From contig WOGZ01000607.1 of NCBI GenBank assembly GCA_009733775.1, positions 1 through 12,213 of the forward strand: a stretch of DNA of 12,213 nt, written 5' to 3'. The translations under genes were made by a program, and so were the position numbers. The notes beneath the pieces are model-generated. The model was given only the letters and a program-made list of their open reading frames with translations. It was not told the DNA's origin and ran no database searches. Numbering within the stretch: the stretch's first letter is position 1; each line of letters begins with the position of its first letter. The stretch is from Alectoria sarmentosa. Its lineage: Eukaryota; Ascomycota; Lecanoromycetes; Lecanorales; Parmeliaceae. This document shows, piece after piece, positions 1-10,168 of the stretch.

Positions 1-1165
1 AATAACAATTTGTTAATAATAAATATTTGTTATATATAACAAACTTCAATTAGATTGATAACTAATTTATAATTTGAACATAATGTTCAGACGAAAATTG
101 ATTTAAGTATATTTTAATATATAGTTAATAAATTATTTAATCGTATATAAGCGACGATAAGGTAATATTATTCAATTCGAAACGTTAACACGTATACGAA
201 TTTATTAAAATCGTATTAAGATTCGAGATCGTAAAAACAAAATAATTAACATTTAAATATGAGAAACGAATTATTTATTATAAAAAAACGAAATTGAAAT
301 GAAAATCAAAGAAATAATTTAAATTGCTATTAAATGAAAATTCGATTTTAACGTATATTTAATTATAATATAACGTATTATGCGTAAAGCATTAAAATAC
401 GATAAATATAAAATTATTTTAAAATAATATTTATCTTCTCATATTAAAAAAACTCGCAATAAATAAATACACGATATGTATATTAAATATTCGAAATTAT
501 AACATTAACATAAAATACGTTTTACGAATAAATTTTTTATTAAATTTGATTTTAAAAAATAATTTTGAATTATTATAAACGTGATAAATTAATGCGATAT
601 CGTTATAATAATATTTAATATCGAAATTCTTTTTCAAAAAAGAATTATTTATAAATATACGTTTAAGTTATAATTGATTACAATTTTAAAAAATTAAGAC
701 TTTTTTTTATAAGATTTTCGATAATAATAACGAGATTATTATATATAAAATTTATTATAATAAAATTTTAAAAGATTTTATAAAGAAATAAATTAAACGA
801 AATAACGATTTTTATTTAAAAGAAGATGATGTTTTAAATTACGATAAAGGTTTTAAAGCGAGAAAAGATAATATTATAATTAAATAAAAGAATAAAAAGA
901 AAATAAATCATTATTTCAATTGTCACGATTCGTCGAATTTGATTTCAATTGAAAATATATTTTAAGACTCGAAAACGAATATACGAAAGCATTCTCATTA
1001 AAACGAATAATCGTTAATAAATATTTTTCAAAAAAGATAAAACTCGATAAGTTAAAAATGAATAAATAACTTAATAAAAAGTATATTTAAGAGATTTAAA
1101 AATGTAATACGATTAAAAGAAGAAATGACAGATTATTAAATAGCTGTAAATAATAAAAAAAGTAT
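1..1165. repeat. AT-rich, RIP-degraded repeat block
   Basis: This stretch is overwhelmingly A and T and has no long open reading frame on either strand. The few C residues left sit mostly in CpG: in 121-300 I count 16 C on the + strand, 12 of them followed by G. CpA and TpG are scarce while TpA is abundant. That is the dinucleotide pattern left by repeat-induced point mutation, which in ascomycetes converts CpA to TpA in duplicated DNA. The likely origin is a transposable element, but stop codons are so dense that I could not recover a reverse transcriptase, integrase or transposase motif, and no terminal repeats are visible. The block continues past the left edge. Composition changes sharply near 1165-1180. 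An AT-rich spacer of another origin is possible but explains the CpG retention less well. Confidence 0.8.
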
Positions 1166-1686
1166 ATATTTCTCATGATGGCTGCATGTGCGAGAATTAG
1201 TCTCTCTGCAATTTATTTAATCGACATCGAGGCTGCTATTCAAATAGTGAGTTTTTTTCACTAGCGGAACATGTCCGCTTGCAGGTCTTGGCACGATTTC
1301 ACGCATAACTTTGTGCATCTCGTAAATTACTTGTATCGCCATTTCAACTATCTGACTTGCAATAGTAACTCTGATAGTCCCTAATAGTGTAATAAATTAC
1401 GGTATAGATATTTTGGCGTGGACCCGGATTTATCGGACATTGCATATCCTAAAAAATTGCACAGGAACTGAAGCAGAATTGCGCGTCTTGTGTCGTCCGG
1501 ACCCTAGCCCTAATTAAACTTCGGTCCGCCGAGCCGCGGAATGTTAGCTTCCAAATATCGAAATGTTATTTGCAGGATACCAGAAAGTCCGGTGCAGCAT
1601 CTCATCCAAAGCACGATCCCAAGGCCTATGAAGTTCTGTCGCTGACGCGTGAGGGCAGCCACGGCTCTCCATAAAGCCCATGGTTC
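1166..1686 (+). promoter_or_regulatory. irs4 upstream region and 5' leader
   Basis: This 520 bp stretch has normal base composition and no convincing gene. It must hold the irs4 promoter and leader. Two small perfect hairpins lie next to each other: arms 1245-1250/1258-1263 with a 7 nt loop and arms 1263-1268/1274-1279 with a 5 nt loop. A five-codon upstream ORF occurs at 1628-1645 (M-K-F-C-R-stop), and another ATG at 1680 is out of frame with irs4. The start site of transcription cannot be placed. Confidence 0.5.
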
Positions 1687-3384
1687 ATGACCTCTCGCGC
1701 CTCCAGGGATCACTCCCGCTCGAATACGGATGTGACACGACAGTTGACGGCCTTTCGAGGGGCTTTTCATGCCTTCTCCTTAGCTGCCCCTGCAAACGCT
1801 TTTCCAAAGGCCTACAATGGCACTAATGGAGCTCTCGCCGCAACCACGACCGCTGGAACGGGAATGCGAATGCAGGGAGACCAACTCGCTGAAGGAGCTA
1901 CTTCGAACGGTCAAAAAAAGGAGAGGCCTTCTACGAAGACGACTCGTCGGTTTGGTGCCTCAGAGAGAGCTGGAAGTTCACGAGAGCAGTCACCTTCTTA
2001 CGCTGCCGCTTTGCATGCTACCTCTAAGACCGCGCTTACAAGCACGCAAATGTCTATTCGTTCGACACCAAACTCGCGCCAACCATCCCCCTTGCAAGGA
2101 TTTATGGACAACGGAGTCAACACGCCAACGACGACATCTCGCTCGATGGATGAGACCGTCGTTGGAGCTACAAGTTCCCTCGTAAATCTATTCGAATCCA
2201 AGCAAAACTCCCAAAAGAATGTTCCTATTACGCACTCGGTTCGTTACGTGACCAAGCCTACATCAGCAATTGCAAATCCATCACCAATCGAACCACCCAT
2301 GAAGCCAAGATTATCCACCTCTAGCTTGCTAAGTACATTCCCACTTGCATCTGAGCCAGGCAAGGATTTTGCGGCTTCAGGCCCTTCAAAAACCATGGAA
2401 ATCACTGCTGTAGCTGCGGCTGCGCAATCATTTGGTCGAACCAAGGCAGGCACAACAATGTTAAGTAAATCAGCATATTCGAATCTTTTGCCAGGCACTG
2501 TGCCTGAGCCCCCAGCTCCACGCCGATCCGGGGCTCGTGGGCCACTAGATGCATCACAGGAAAGCGGTAGGATTTTATCTCGGATCTCAATGGGGAGTGC
2601 CCCCTTAGTATTTACTCAGAATCGGTCTGCGGAGCCGAGCACTGCTTTACAAACACCTCGGTCAGACCCAGCATTTCTGCCTTTGAAGTTATCTTCTGCT
2701 CCACCTTTGCGTCCTCTTCTACCAGTCAGATCTTCAAGGAGCTTTGAGATGAAGGTTGACTCATTAGCCAACACTATTGTCGCCGCTTCGCTGGCTTCAT
2801 CCCGTGCCCCTTCTCCGACGAAACCGCCACCACCACCGCCTCGCCGTCACAAGTCACATTCTCTGTTTCATTATCACCATAGCCAGGGACAAACGTCTCG
2901 CACCCCTAGTCCAGCAAAGGCTATGAGGCAGACAATGCGAGAACCATTACCGTCAGATGACGAAGTTGAATACAAAAAGAAGGGCATCCTTATGAGGAAG
3001 CACCCACACAAACACCATGAAGGCGATCGGAAAAGGTATAGGGCTACTGTGACGGAGAGGGAGAGGCGAAGATATGACGGTGTGTGGGCTGCTAATAGGG
3101 GACTTGGGATGGACGCCGATTCATTGGATAGTGTCCTCAATCTTGTGGTCCGTGACATTTGGAGCCGCAGCCGTCTCCCAAACAGTGTTCTCGCAGACAT
3201 CTGGGACTTGGTAGACATCGATGGTGGCGACAGGCTCAAACGAAACGAATTTGTCGTAGGAATGTGGCTGATCGACCAGCGATTGAAGGGTAGGAAGCTA
3301 CCTTTCACAGTTTCGGAGTCCTTGTGGAATAGTGTGCGGCTTCTGCATGGCGTCAAGGTATTGGTATCTCGACATCAATATTGA
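1687..3384 (+). CDS. irs4: Irs4-like EH-domain protein
   Basis: This single-exon frame encodes 565 residues resembling the ascomycete Irs4 (increased rDNA silencing) family. In yeast, Irs4 and Tax4 use a C-terminal EH domain to bind and activate the PI(4,5)P2 5-phosphatase Inp51, which links phosphoinositide levels to cell-wall integrity; a role in autophagy is also known. The EH domain lies at about residues 459-555 and contains a WDLVDIDGGDRLKRNEF segment, the degenerate EF-hand and binding region. The first 450 residues are Ser/Pro/Thr-rich and probably disordered, with a polyproline run at 380-385 followed by a His/Lys-rich segment (KHPHKHHEGDRKR) typical of the family. The start is uncertain: an in-frame stop lies at 1672-1674, but the ATG context is weak and an upstream 5' intron cannot be excluded. 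The last seven residues (LVSRHQY) run on from a GTATTG that could also be a splice donor, so the extreme C-terminus is tentative. Confidence 0.85.
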   Translation: MTSRASRDHSRSNTDVTRQLTAFRGAFHAFSLAAPANAFPKAYNGTNGALAATTTAGTGMRMQGDQLAEGATSNGQKKERPSTKTTRRFGASERAGSSREQSPSYAAALHATSKTALTSTQMSIRSTPNSRQPSPLQGFMDNGVNTPTTTSRSMDETVVGATSSLVNLFESKQNSQKNVPITHSVRYVTKPTSAIANPSPIEPPMKPRLSTSSLLSTFPLASEPGKDFAASGPSKTMEITAVAAAAQSFGRTKAGTTMLSKSAYSNLLPGTVPEPPAPRRSGARGPLDASQESGRILSRISMGSAPLVFTQNRSAEPSTALQTPRSDPAFLPLKLSSAPPLRPLLPVRSSRSFEMKVDSLANTIVAASLASSRAPSPTKPPPPPPRRHKSHSLFHYHHSQGQTSRTPSPAKAMRQTMREPLPSDDEVEYKKKGILMRKHPHKHHEGDRKRYRATVTERERRRYDGVWAANRGLGMDADSLDSVLNLVVRDIWSRSRLPNSVLADIWDLVDIDGGDRLKRNEFVVGMWLIDQRLKGRKLPFTVSESLWNSVRLLHGVKVLVSRHQY

Positions 3385-4127
3385 GCGCGGAGTTTCTTCT
3401 GGTTGGGGAGTTTGCAAGATACCCACATACGAGGATACTGTCCTCGAGCAAAGATAGCATTTCGCGAGTCAATGTTGAGTACAGCAGAAAACTCCAAAGT
3501 ATGTGTCATCTGTTGACCATACAGCAAAACGTCCCAGCCTCAGACTAACAAAGCGATACTGGGATTTGTTCGTGAAATGCGCAATCATTGTTAGTGGCAA
3601 AGATGTTCACATGAGTCAACCATGCGAAGCCTCGCCCCGTACGTGTGTCTATACATGTACCAGACCCCCCTTCGAACAGGCAAGCGAGTTCATTTTCCAT
3701 TGACTATTGCTTGTCGTTATTCTTTCGGGACACAGGTGTATGAAACCCTACATGGACGTTGTGTATGAACAAAATGCATTAAGAGCTATCATCAACGGGG
3801 AAATAGGACCTTTGACCAAGAAGGAACTTCTTCGCTTCATGCTCAATTTCCCCATATCGCCGGGCTGAAGATCCAGAGTTAATATGCATGTTACCGGACG
3901 AGAAGTTGCCGACCTGATATTTTGACATCGCGTGATTCAATACACGGAAGAAGGATGGAAGATAAGATACATTCATTCAATGCGTCCGGCCACATGTCCC
4001 CCGATTGATGCCTTCAAAGGTTGGCAACCTTCCCTTAACTTGGTGGGATATTTCCAAATCCTTGGAATATGAGCAAGACACAGAAACCATGTTCGTGATC
4101 CGAAGAAACAACTCCATAAGTCGTTAT
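3385..4127. other. Convergent intergenic gap irs4/ASE1
   Basis: This 743 bp region separates the 3' ends of irs4 and ASE1. Both strands carry only small frames without recognisable domains, good start context or splice structure, so I see no supported gene. It should contain the two 3' UTRs and polyadenylation sites. One perfect hairpin, arms 3430-3435 and 3441-3446 with a 5 nt loop, lies 46 nt after the irs4 stop; its function is unknown. Confidence 0.5.
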
Positions 4128-6588
4128 TCAGAAGGCATCTTCATCCGTCCAAGCAGACTCGCTTCCCGTGACAAGCCTCCGTCCACCCTCCTCAATCACA
4201 GTTTGACCATCAGTTCCAGCGCCGTACACGCCTTTAAGCCTTTTCCCAGGCCCGACGCGAAGTGGTGTGTACCCTCCTTCTGGTTCAAAGCGCTTCCCGG
4301 TCTTTGCAGCTCGCAGCTTGGCATAGTACCTTTCGCTCAAATCTACCTCTGGCTCGGAAGCGTCGTCAAAAGTTTCCCAATTCTCCGATCCAGAAGCGGC
4401 CGTCATGGAGGTTGATGTCGTTGATATTTGTCTGCTATCGGCGACTGGCACATACTGTTGGTGGCGAGTATCGTACCGCGCTGAAGCTTGCGCGTCTCGG
4501 TAGTTTTGTGGTGTGTTTCGCTCCGACTGCATCATGGAGCTAGGTACGTATGACATACGCTCTCGGTCATCATAAACATCCTCTGGTGTGATCTGCCGAA
4601 CGCTTCCAGTCGTTGATGATGCAGCACTCTCACACCGCATGTTCTCAACGTCATAAGCACTGGAAGGAGTGGCATTGGGGGGTACAAACAAGTCTCTCAT
4701 CTTTGGAGGTGGCGCCCTCGCAGGTGGGCCCATCTTTCGCAAAGTGCTAGTATCGTACGATGGCTCCGGTACAGCTGGGCGTCGCTCCGGTGAGTTTCCA
4801 CCATGCTGCATATTGCCCAAGGGAACACGAGCTGGAATCTTAGATGGCGTCCTTCCTCCCGTGGTAGAGACTGAGCTTGCCATAGGATTCCGGCTAAGTG
4901 TACCTGCTGGTGTTGCTGTTGCAGATCGAGAAGGTGGGTGAACACGCATGGCACTGCCGGCTCGTGATGATGATGGCGCTGGTGCAGATTTCAGTGGTAC
5001 TTTTTGTGTCATTGGTGCTGGGCCTGACGGAGTCTTTGATCTTGGTGGCAAGCTCTTTGCAGCTGCTGCCGCTAATTCGTCCAGGTACCGAAATCCATGA
5101 ACTAGGAAAGGCCGGCCGTAGTCATCCTCCCAACGCTCTAAGGTTTTTTTGAGTTCTACCTCAACTTTTGGCAAATCTTTGGCGATTCTCTTCCTCATCT
5201 TCTCTTCCCTCAACAGTCGGGTCGGATCACGCTTTTCTCCTTTGTTGTTTTTTCCCAAAAGCCGTGAAACATCCTGGCTTGCAGCTGTTAGGTCGTCTCG
5301 ATCCTTGATCAATGATCGATGCTTGTCAACCAGCTGCAGGGTAGGCGCGCGCTGCTCCTTCAATGCTTCAAGGCGTGAGATCTCTGCCTCGTGTGCCGAA
5401 AGAAGAGCGTCGCTGTAGACGTCAGAAAACGCCGGTGTAAATTCGAGCATCTCCTCCTCCGAAAAATAGAGACAATCCCATAGCTCCTGAAGCTTGTATC
5501 GTGCATCTTCAACGAAGAGGTGCAGATTTTGTCGCTTCAATTCGTTCAACCTATCGAGCTCAGCCTCGAACTCATTGATGGCTCTCAATCCACATCCTCG
5601 ACTTCCGGCCAGAAATCGCTTGCGGTCCGCTTCTTTCACTTTGAGACGATCCCAAAGACCCTCAACGGTACTCTTCAACTCCTTCAACTTTCGTTCACGG
5701 CCTCGCTTCTCCTCAATGAGTCTATTACGTTTGACCTGCAATCGCTGGATATCATTTTCGTGGAGTCCTAATTGCTCTGGTGCTTCTCGGTAGTACTTCA
5801 CGATCGAGCTTTCTGTTTGGGCTTGCGGCGTGCCTAACTCTGCCCAAAGGTTCACTATGTCTTCTGCTAAGGCTTTGACAGAGGCAATCCGCCGCGTGTA
5901 CTCTTCATACACGCGGGAAAATTCGTTGTCGAGTGATGTGATGTACGATGGTGAAAGGTCGAAAGTTGGGGGGAGCGACGAATCAGTTGACGTAGGCGGT
6001 AGGCTGATTTGAATAAACGATGACTCGAGGTGAGAAGAATAGGACTCAAGCGCCTGGACGAGTTCTGCCATGTCTTAGCGCTAGTTCGCACGACGAGTGG
6101 GATACTTTACTTTTGACCTGCTCAGACCTTTCTCGGTGGATATTGGCAATGGTATTGTGCTTCTCCTTCAGATCTTGCAAGCACCGTGTGAGGGGTACAG
6201 CCACATTCAGCTCTTTGTCTTCTAGCTGGTACGCATCATTAGATGCGCGATCTTCCAGCGACGCTTCCATCTGCTTGATTGTCTTTATCATTCGGTGAGC
6301 CTCTTCGATAAGTTCGCTTTTCTCACTATGGATGGTCAGTGGGATCTGAGATGTCGAGACGGTGATTGAGGCTTACGCAGTGACCAAACGCAGCTGGTTA
6401 TGTAGTGTTTCTGACAGAGCAGTGAAGAGCTGTGTTTGTCGTCAGAACTCAGCTATGGCCCATGATATACCACGTACCTCCGACTCTCTTGATTCCCTCT
6501 CATGACTGGGGACGCCAATCTCATCGAACAGACCATGTAGTTGGCCGATGATGGTAGACACCTGCGTGGTGAGATAGTTTGAGTCCAT
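4128..6588 (-). CDS. ASE1: Ase1/PRC1/MAP65 microtubule bundler
   Basis: This encodes the antiparallel microtubule crosslinker that builds the anaphase spindle midzone. Four exons read 6588-6478, 6429-6377, 6325-6111 and 6064-4128; introns are 48, 51 and 46 nt with GT..AG ends (donors GTACGT, GTAAGC, GTAAAG). The spliced frame gives 771 residues. The N-terminus MDSNYLTTQVSTIIGQLHGL matches the family's dimerisation end, followed by coiled coil through about residue 320. The conserved spectrin-like microtubule-binding segment includes SRGCGLRAINEFEAEL (281-296) and extends to about residue 450 (WEDDYGRPFLVHG). From about 460 to the end the chain is Ser/Pro/Arg-rich and probably disordered. It holds full CDK-type sites (TPSK, SPER), consistent with the known mitotic phosphoregulation of Ase1/PRC1. 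An in-frame ATG at 6071 lies inside the third intron's acceptor, so a model starting there would wrongly lose the first 126 residues. The gene is divergent from CSN5. Confidence 0.93.
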
Positions 6589-6968
6589 GACTGGCGACTC
6601 GAGGCTGCGAAGCCGATTTGAGGCGTGGCCCGAATGTCAAAACAGCAGCAATTTAATTTTTCAGAGCAGCATGTGCACGGATTTGATGGGCCTGTACACG
6701 CGAGAGCTCTTTTTGGCTTATGGAGTTAGTCAGCGTGAGTGTTTCTCCAAAGTGTGTATTATATCAGAAACAGGTAAGTTGCCATGACGACTAACGATAG
6801 CGTGTCTCTCTCTCGGCCTCGGCTTTACTTTTTTGCGTAACAAGACGACTGAGTTGACTGTTAAACAACACATTTAAGCTCGCGCTCTCTCATACAATCA
6901 TTATCTTACAATATCCGTTATGCTACGATAGTAACACCTACTTAATTCCTTCTCGGCGTCATTTCAAG
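6589..6968. promoter_or_regulatory. Shared ASE1/CSN5 divergent promoter
   Basis: This 380 bp gap lies between the start codons of two divergent genes and must carry both promoters and leaders. The CSN5 side has pyrimidine-rich tracts (around 6802-6816 and 6880-6892) as often found before fungal transcription starts. I see no clear TATA box or CCAAT box. No convincing coding frame is present. Confidence 0.55.
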
Positions 6969-8040
6969 ATGGAGGAATCTCAGAAAGCTTGGGGTAAGTA
7001 TTTCTTTATTTCTTTCAAATCTGGTCATATTCTTATAGAAAACAGAGCTTGAGAATACTGTCAAGCTGGCTGATTCTCAGCGCGACGCCCTCTATGGCTA
7101 CGACGATGGTGAGCAAAAAATAATCAACAATGAAGCTCCATGGAAGAAAGATCCACATCACTTCAAAAATGTCCGTATCTCTGCTGTCGCTCTTCTCAAG
7201 ATGGTTATGCATGCACGTTCTGGAAGACCATTAGAAGTCATGGGCCTCATGCAAGGAAAGATCTCGGGCGATACATTCATTGTTACCGATGCTTTCAGGT
7301 TGCCCGTCGAAGGCACCGAGACCCGAGTCAACGCTTCAGAACAAGCCAACGAGTACATTGTCCAATATCTAACGTTAAGCCGAGAAAATGGCCGGGCAGA
7401 GAACGCCATTGGGTGGTACCACAGCCATCCAGGCTACGGATGCTGGCTGTCTGGTATTGACGTCGACACCCAGTTGACACAGCAAATGTATTCAGAACCT
7501 TTTCTTGCTGTGGTCATAGATCCAGACCGCACGATATCTGCGGGTAAAGTGGAGATTGGTGCCTTTCGAACGTTCCCAAAGGATTACCAGCCTGCAGCAA
7601 TAAGCGGTGGAGATGGCTATCAGACGATACCACTGTCGAAGATCGAGGACTTCGGTGCACACGCGAGCAGATACTACTCCCTGGAGATATCACATTTCAA
7701 GAGTACGCTGGATACACATCTACTGGAACTGCTATGGAATAAGTATTGGGTATCCACCCTCAGTCAGAGTCCACTGTTTACCAACCGTGACTATGGCAGC
7801 AAGCAAATGTTGGATTTGGGCGAAAAGATTCGACAAGCGGAGAAGAACGTGAAAGCAGGTTCACGGGGAGGGCAGCATAGAATTAACGGTCAGGATTTCC
7901 AGCTCGATAAAGTCATCCGTGATAGCAACAAGATTGCAGGCGAGGAAGTTACAGGGCTTCTGGCCAGCGAGTTCAAGGCAAAGCTGTTTAATGGCGTTGG
8001 AGCTTCAGTTGCCCGTGAAGACAACAGTTCGAAGGTATGA
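6969..8040 (+). CDS. csn5: COP9 signalosome subunit 5 (deneddylase)
   Basis: This is the catalytic JAMM metalloprotease of the COP9 signalosome (Rri1 in yeast, CsnE in Aspergillus), which removes Nedd8 from cullins and so controls cullin-RING ubiquitin ligases; in filamentous fungi it is needed for normal development. Exon 1 is 6969-6993 (MEESQKAW plus one base), the intron is 6994-7045 (52 nt, GTAAGT..ACAG), and exon 2 is 7046-8040. An earlier AG at 7037-7038 would give an immediate stop, which fixes the acceptor. The product is 339 residues. The MPN domain carries all JAMM residues: Glu72, His134-Ser-His136, Ser144 and Asp147, each four lower than in human CSN5, so the enzyme should be active. 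The C-terminal helical part (about 215-339) that docks into the complex is present. It converges on MSE1, with 85 bp between the two stop codons. Confidence 0.97.
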
Positions 8041-8125
8041 CCTCTGGGGGTCTTGCCTTTAGACATACAATGAGCAATGAATCATGAATCAAATGAGCCA
8101 AAAACATTTGATTGTTCCATTGTGT
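8041..8125. terminator. Shared CSN5/MSE1 3' end region
   Basis: Only 85 bp separate the stop codons of these convergent genes, so both transcripts must end here or overlap into each other's 3' ends. The sequence is A-rich with repeated AATGA/AATCA words, but I cannot assign a cleavage site on either strand. Confidence 0.4.
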
Positions 8126-10168
8126 TTAAGTTGAGCCCTGGTTCTTCTCGAGCGTCATATTGTCTAGCACCGCCGCGGCATCCTCAATTCTCCTCAGAGA
8201 CACATTTCTGCCTAATATACTCATTGTGAACATCAGGGTCGGGCCTGGACGACCTCCCGTCAGGGCCCATCGTAAGAAATGTTGCACAGAGGCTCTGGAA
8301 GCTTTGGCGAGATTAACACTTTGATTAGAGTCCTGACCCCATTTCGTTGAAAGATTATCGGCCATGTTCTCGAAAGCTTCTCTGAGACTCGGTTCGTCCC
8401 ATTGCTCGGGCAAGATTTCCCGAAAGTGATCGATGATTGTGCCAATATTTTCAGTCAATATGCTGTCGCTCGCTCCGCGATGGTATTTTTCTCGGGGTTC
8501 GAAAAAGAAAAATTGTGAGTTGCGCTCGACAAATTCTGAAGGTGTGGTGTATTTCTTTGCGTCAGCATTCAATAAAGCTGCAATACGATCTTTGACCTCG
8601 CTGGCTGGACAGATCCTACTCCTGGAAAGGGTAACAAGGACATTAGCAAGGATCTGGGACAGCAAGAGAGCTTTTCCTTACTCAGAATGCACTTGCAAGT
8701 GCTGCTCTATGACAGCATGGACCTTATCAATCATTGCTAGGTACTCCTTTCCTTCTTCTTCCACATATTTTTGAGCATAACGCTTTTGAAGGTGAATGAG
8801 CTTATTCGGTGCAGCTATGGTATTACCTTTCGTAAACTTGAGGTCGAACTGGGAGATGTCAACAGGACCTTACAATGTAAATCGTCAGGGCTGAACGTAC
8901 ATTTCGCACGAGGTCCTCCAGATTCAATTGATCATCACCTAGCCTGTGAGACCAGCCAAATAAGGCCACGTAATTCACCAAAGCCTCTGGAAATATACCT
9001 TCTTTCCGATAAGAGTTGATGTCAAGAGCCAAGTTTCGTTTGCTGAATTTCTGTCGCGATGCATCTTGCAATAAACCGACATGGGCAAAACTTGGCGGCT
9101 TCCAATCGAATGCATTGTACATTGCTATGTGTTTAGGAGTTGATGACATCCATTCCTAGCCAAGTCAACCTGAATGGTTCCATGAGTCTTGCGAATCCGG
9201 ATCCACTTACCACTGCACGAATGACATGCGTGATTCCCATTTGGTGATCGTCGACGACGTTCGCCAAGTGGTAGGTTGGATGGCCATCAGACTTGATGAG
9301 GACTGGGTCTTCAAAGCTGAGCTGTGGACGTGGCGCTTTTGATCCTTCTTTACTTTTACGCTGGCCAACGACTCCGTAAACAAGGTCGATGTAGACGGGC
9401 GGGACCTCAGGAAACTTCAATCGAACGACGTGTTGTTCACCAATGGAAGCACGTTCCTCCGACTCTCCGATTGGGATGCTGATGCAAGTTCGATCATAGT
9501 CGTTGGGTAGACCCAGGCCGTTCCTCTCCTTCGCGAGGCTGTTCAAGCGCCCTGTGGAACAAAAACATCGATAGGCGTGCCCGGATCGCAGCAACTTCTC
9601 TGCATGGTTCTGATACACAGATGTTCTTTCGGACTACAGAATTATTAGAAGAGCCTCCGCTTATTTCACATGCCATGGTACCTGCTTGTACGGTCCATGG
9701 GGACCTCCAATATCGGGACCTGGGAAACCATTAGAAACATAGAAATGTCAAATCAGTTCATGCTCCTCTGCATACCCTCATCCCACTGTAAGCCAGCCCA
9801 CTTCAAATCCTGATACAATCTGCTCTCCGCATCACTCACGATCCTTTTCTTTGATCATCAGCCATGTGAACATTCCACTTCCTTGAGTCGATGTTTGGAC
9901 CCACTTTATCAGTGTCTTCAATCCGTAGTATAAATTGACCCCCAGTAGCTTTGGCAGTCAGATAATTGAAAAGCGCCGTACGTAAAGAACCCAAATGAAG
10001 GTATCCTGTGGGTGACGGGGCAAACCGAGTCCTTGCTGGGGTTGTGGGGAGCTTCTGTGAAGGCCGCCTCTCTAATACATCCGGCTTGGAAACTGTCGAT
10101 AGGACCCGGCATCTGCAACAGACCCAAGCTCTATTTCCAGAAATTTTAGTTCGCCTGAGTACTATCAT
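8126..10168 (-). CDS. MSE1: Mitochondrial glutamyl-tRNA synthetase
   Basis: This class I aminoacyl-tRNA synthetase charges mitochondrial tRNA-Glu with glutamate in the matrix. I reconstruct seven exons: 10168-9905, 9848-9776, 9719-9682, 9633-9211, 9155-8901, 8848-8682 and 8621-8126. The introns are 56, 56, 48, 55, 52 and 60 nt. The frame stays open for 571 residues and every junction restores family sequence. Residues 1-45 are rich in Arg, Ser and Thr with little acid, as in a mitochondrial presequence. The HIGH-type signature is RFAPSPTGYLHLGSLRTAL (48-66, His58-Leu-Gly60). IEDTDK is at 83-88 and the KMSKS-type loop is KFSKR (302-306). The anticodon-binding part follows from about residue 350. 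The first intron uses an unusual GTGGGT donor. The catalytic core is bacterial-type GluRS, as expected for the organellar enzyme. A 68-codon upstream frame (10371-10165) ends overlapping the ATG. The gene is divergent from the DnaJ gene. Confidence 0.93.

Noticed and set aside
880..1010. A retroelement Gag zinc knuckle suggested by YFNCH in the AT-rich block
   Set aside because: The following residues do not fit CxxCxxxxHxxxxC even after allowing C-to-T and G-to-A changes.
1..1165. Mitochondrial DNA insertion as the source of the AT-rich block
   Set aside because: The retention of C specifically in CpG and the loss of CpA fit RIP better, and no mitochondrial gene fragment is recognisable.
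3503..3703. 66-codon + strand frame between irs4 and ASE1
   Set aside because: No recognisable domain, no splice partners, and it lies in the expected 3' UTR zone of irs4.
3779..3976. 65-codon - strand frame downstream of ASE1
   Set aside because: Low-complexity-free but unrecognised, no family resemblance and no supporting splice or start context; likely chance.
4697..4954. Frames on both strands inside the ASE1 C-terminal exon
   Set aside because: They are alternative frames of the Ser/Pro/Arg-rich ASE1 tail and have no conserved features.
7046..7085. Alternative CSN5 acceptor at 7037-7038
   Set aside because: It would give an immediate in-frame stop, while the acceptor at 7044-7045 restores the conserved W-E-L-E-N segment.
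8771..9019. 82-codon + strand frame over MSE1
   Set aside because: It is antisense to MSE1 exons 5 and 6, whose reading frame and splice sites are strongly supported.
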